Source: Campylobacterales bacterium (lineage in GTDB: Bacteria > Campylobacterota > Campylobacteria > Campylobacterales > QNZT01). From it: a stretch of DNA of 7,930 nt. A model generated the notes under the pieces. The model made no database searches. It saw only the letters and a program-made list of their open reading frames with translations, and was not told where the DNA came from. A program made the translations under genes and the position numbers. Of this stretch, positions 6,437-7,930 are shown one piece after another (positions within the stretch are counted from its first letter, which is position 1; every line of letters begins with the position of its first letter). The DNA is taken from assembly GCA_026985685.1 (NCBI GenBank), contig JALSQA010000374.1:1-7930 (forward strand), read 5' to 3'.

Positions 6437-7630
6437 TTAATACAAAAAGCCAAAAAGCCAAAGGGGTATTTTATTGTTAAAGCCAATTTCAATATCATCA
6501 GCTACAACATAAGCATTTTGTAAATCTACAATTTGTTTAAAATTTTTATTTTTACCGCCAATTTCAAAAATATATTTTTCATCTACTAAAAAATCCCCTT
6601 GTTTAGGATATGTTATTTTATGTAACTTATATAATTGATTTGCAAAAAACTCTTCTCGTAAAACTCCTGTATCTATTTGACTACAATATGCATAATTTAA
6701 ATTGCTATTATTTAAATAGAGTTTTGAAGGTTTTAAAAATATAGTATCACCTTTTGCATTTGGTAAAATTTTTAATAAGATATCACCTAGTGTTAAATAG
6801 TGAATATATTGATATAGTGTTTTTCTGTCAATTCCAATTTTTTTTGCAAGAGCAGTGATATTAAGTTCATATGGCTTTAGATTGCAAATGTAATAAACTA
6901 ACTTTTTTAATTTTGCTATATTTGTTGGCTCAATGTTAAATACTATTGGTAAATCACTCTCAATTACTGTATTTATTGTCTCTTCTAATTTTGTGTAATA
7001 TGTGTTTGGCGTTTCAAAATAAAATGGATAAACGCCAATCTTAAGATAATCTTTAAAATTCTCTATTGGTTTTATCTCTTTTGTAATATCTATTGCTATA
7101 TCTATGTGATTGTGCAATATATCTTCAAGGCTGAAAGTTGTAAATTTTTTATTTAGTTTTAATTCTAAAAACTCTCTAAAACTCAAACCTTTTACTCTAT
7201 AAATGACTGCTCTTCTGCTTAAATCAGCTTTTTTATGTTCCAAAACAATTGCACTGCTTCCACTAAAAATAACTTTAATATCTAAAAAATCATATATCTC
7301 TTTTAACTCTATCTCAAAATTTTTATATTTGTGTATTTCATCTATAACTAAGATTTTCCCACCACTCAAACTAAAACTCTCTGCGATTTCAAATAGTGTA
7401 GAGTTACTTGCAATAATACTATCTACACTAAAATATAACTTTTGATGCTCTTTAAAATCTAAACTTTTTAGGTATTGAAGTAAAAAAGTTGTCTTACCAA
7501 TGCCTCTTGCTCCAACGATACCAATAAGTTTTTCATTAAAATCAACGATATTAAAAAAGTACCTTTTATAAGAAATCGAGTCAATTTTTTTTAAAATATA
7601 GTGATATTTTTTAAATAATATATCTATCAT
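6437..7630 (-). CDS. AAA-family ATPase with DUF4143-like C-terminal region
   Basis: This 397-aa protein has the layout of AAA_14/DUF4143 ATPases, a large family without a settled function. An N-terminal P-loop ATPase carries Walker A GARGIGKTT (40-48), Walker B ILVIDE (93-98) followed by I-H, a sensor-like FSGSSA (122-127), and an Arg pair (R139/R140). A winged-helix-like segment is at about 238-287 (ITALAKKIGIDRKTLYQYI). The C-terminal DUF4143-like part (about 318-397) has REEFFANQL, QGDFLVD and FEIGGK (355-360) and ends IPLWLFGFLY. In many relatives this nuclease-like fold has E-x-K; here it is E-I-G-G-K, so nuclease activity is doubtful. There is no signal peptide or clear membrane helix. 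The ATG at 7628-7630 has AAAGG (7637-7641) 6 nt upstream. It lies 98 bp downstream of exbD on the same strand, between 17-bp direct repeats, and is noticeably AT-rich, consistent with acquisition. DNA binding, defence or housekeeping roles cannot be told apart here. Confidence 0.9.
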   Translation of the reverse strand: MIDILFKKYHYILKKIDSISYKRYFFNIVDFNEKLIGIVGARGIGKTTFLLQYLKSLDFKEHQKLYFSVDSIIASNSTLFEIAESFSLSGGKILVIDEIHKYKNFEIELKEIYDFLDIKVIFSGSSAIVLEHKKADLSRRAVIYRVKGLSFREFLELKLNKKFTTFSLEDILHNHIDIAIDITKEIKPIENFKDYLKIGVYPFYFETPNTYYTKLEETINTVIESDLPIVFNIEPTNIAKLKKLVYYICNLKPYELNITALAKKIGIDRKTLYQYIHYLTLGDILLKILPNAKGDTIFLKPSKLYLNNSNLNYAYCSQIDTGVLREEFFANQLYKLHKITYPKQGDFLVDEKYIFEIGGKNKNFKQIVDLQNAYVVADDIEIGFNNKIPLWLFGFLY

Positions 7631-7645
7631 CTTTTACCTTTGTTG

Positions 7646-7685
7646 AATACAAACAACATTATTATATAAAATTGTTGTTTGTATT
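7646..7685 (-). promoter_or_regulatory. Promoter inside a 13-bp inverted repeat, ATPase gene
   Basis: The perfect arms 7646-7658 (AATACAAACAACA) and 7673-7685 (TGTTGTTTGTATT) flank a 14-bp AT-only centre. On the minus strand that centre contains TATAAT (7661-7666), a consensus -10 box. The best -35 is poor: GTGTAA at 7684-7689, 3 of 6, with a 17-bp spacer. Transcription would start near 7654, about 24 nt before the ATPase ATG. A repeat straddling the -10 is the usual geometry of an operator for a dimeric repressor. In a read-through transcript from exbD the same repeat would fold into a hairpin just before the ribosome site. Confidence 0.55.
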
Positions 7686-7727
7686 ACACTTAAATAGTAA
7701 AGGTTTTGTTTTTGGGAGTAAGTTTTA

Positions 7728-7744
7728 CTTATTTTGTATGATTT
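7728..7744. repeat. 17-bp direct repeat, right copy (exbD 3' end)
   Basis: CTTATTTTGTATGATTT is identical to 6412-6428. On the minus strand it covers the last four codons and the TAA stop of exbD plus one base. If the ATPase unit was inserted, this is the copy that keeps the exbD reading frame complete. Confidence 0.75.
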
Positions 7745-7930
7745 TCTAATGCCAGATTATTTAGATCATATTTATTTAGTAAATCAAGAAGTTTAACAAC
7801 TCTCTCATAAGTAACATCCTTGTCTATTCGTATATTGACGGGCTTTTTTTTGTCTGTAACTTTTTGCAGTGCTTTTTCTATTTTGCTAAAAGAACTTTTT
7901 TTGCCTTTGTATGCAATCTCTTCTTTTGTG
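7729..7930 (-). CDS. exbD: ExbD/TolR-family biopolymer transport protein, C-terminal part
   Basis: The last 66 codons and TAA stop (7729-7731) are in the window; the N-terminus lies beyond the right edge. ExbD/TolR proteins have one N-terminal membrane helix and a periplasmic domain. With ExbB/TolQ they couple the proton motive force to TonB-dependent uptake or to Tol-Pal envelope function. The visible part matches the family's periplasmic C-terminal domain: KPVNIRIDKDVTYERVVKLLDLL followed by NKYDLNNLAL, the beta-Asp-Tyr-helix-beta pattern of the family. The membrane helix with its essential Asp is not in view. ExbD and TolR cannot be separated from this part alone, so the symbol is the commoner choice. 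The end of the gene overlaps the right 17-bp direct repeat. No terminator follows before the ATPase gene, so read-through is likely. Confidence 0.82.
   Translation of the reverse strand, partial: TKEEIAYKGKKSSFSKIEKALQKVTDKKKPVNIRIDKDVTYERVVKLLDLLNKYDLNNLALENHTK

Larger units (their letters stand above)
6412..7744 (-). mobile_element. Candidate single-gene insertion at the exbD 3' end
   Basis: The 17-bp direct repeats bound a unit of 1316 bp (one repeat plus the intervening DNA). It holds only the ATPase gene, about 98 bp of upstream region and 8 bp downstream. Removing the unit would rejoin an intact exbD stop to the dnaE-side intergenic region. Sampled rows of the ATPase are more AT-rich (13-18 GC per 60) than sampled dnaE rows (19-24 per 60 in less conserved parts). 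No integrase, transposase or terminal inverted repeat is present. Movement would need a recombinase acting from elsewhere, or this is a remnant. Duplication at the 3' end of a gene resembles tyrosine-recombinase integration more than an ordinary IS. This is a proposal, not an established element. Confidence 0.35.

Noticed and set aside
6445..6462. Tandem AAAAAGCC AAAAAGCC near the end of the ATPase gene
   Set aside because: It is explained by the codons for the L-W-L-F-G-F-L tail, so no separate repeat is needed.
7203..7445. Plus-strand 80-codon open frame opposite the ATPase gene
   Set aside because: It lies opposite the Walker B and sensor region of a clear ATPase and is an AT-rich shadow frame.
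6437..7630. ATPase as an IstB-type transposition helper or an insertion-sequence gene
   Set aside because: The C-terminal region is DUF4143-like, not IstB-like, and there is no partner transposase or terminal inverted repeat.

Overview
The window looks like chromosome from an AT-rich Campylobacterota (Epsilonproteobacteria) genome, probably a Sulfurimonas/Sulfuricurvum/Sulfurovum-type organism. This rests on the style of the DnaE protein, the multi-PAS GGDEF-EAL protein and the low GC content. It is inference without a database search.

Layout from left to right: (1) the last 36 codons of an unidentified plus-strand gene (2-112). (2) A short convergent intergenic region with two hairpins (108-187). 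(3) A large minus-strand c-di-GMP enzyme, PAS-PAS-PAS-GGDEF-EAL, 791 aa (193-2568). (4) A divergent intergenic region of about 117 bp with a plus-strand TATAAT promoter. (5) dnaE, the replicative DNA polymerase III alpha subunit (2686-6189, plus). (6) A structured convergent intergenic region (6190-6436) with three hairpins. One is a strong bidirectional terminator, and two of the three show the same AAAAGGAGGC in their loops. (7) A very AT-rich minus-strand AAA-family ATPase with a DUF4143-like C-terminal region, 397 aa (6437-7630). (8) The C-terminal 66 codons of an ExbD/TolR-type protein on the minus strand (7729-7930, running off the window).

The most interesting structure is the ATPase gene and its surroundings. 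It is enclosed by a perfect 17-bp direct repeat (6412-6428 and 7728-7744). The right copy is the 3' end of exbD, covering its last codons and stop. The left copy lies 8 bp beyond the ATPase stop. With the gene's lower GC and its own promoter set inside a 13-bp inverted repeat, this suggests a compact single-gene insertion of about 1.3 kb at the exbD 3' end. No integrase or transposase is visible. A related 15-bp word occurs upstream of dnaE (2647-2661), so a dispersed motif is a competing explanation.

The genes do not form one pathway. dnaE replicates the chromosome, the GGDEF-EAL protein tunes c-di-GMP, and ExbD belongs to a proton-motive-force energised envelope complex. The ATPase appears to be an accessory gene of unknown function. 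No RNA genes or CRISPR arrays were seen.
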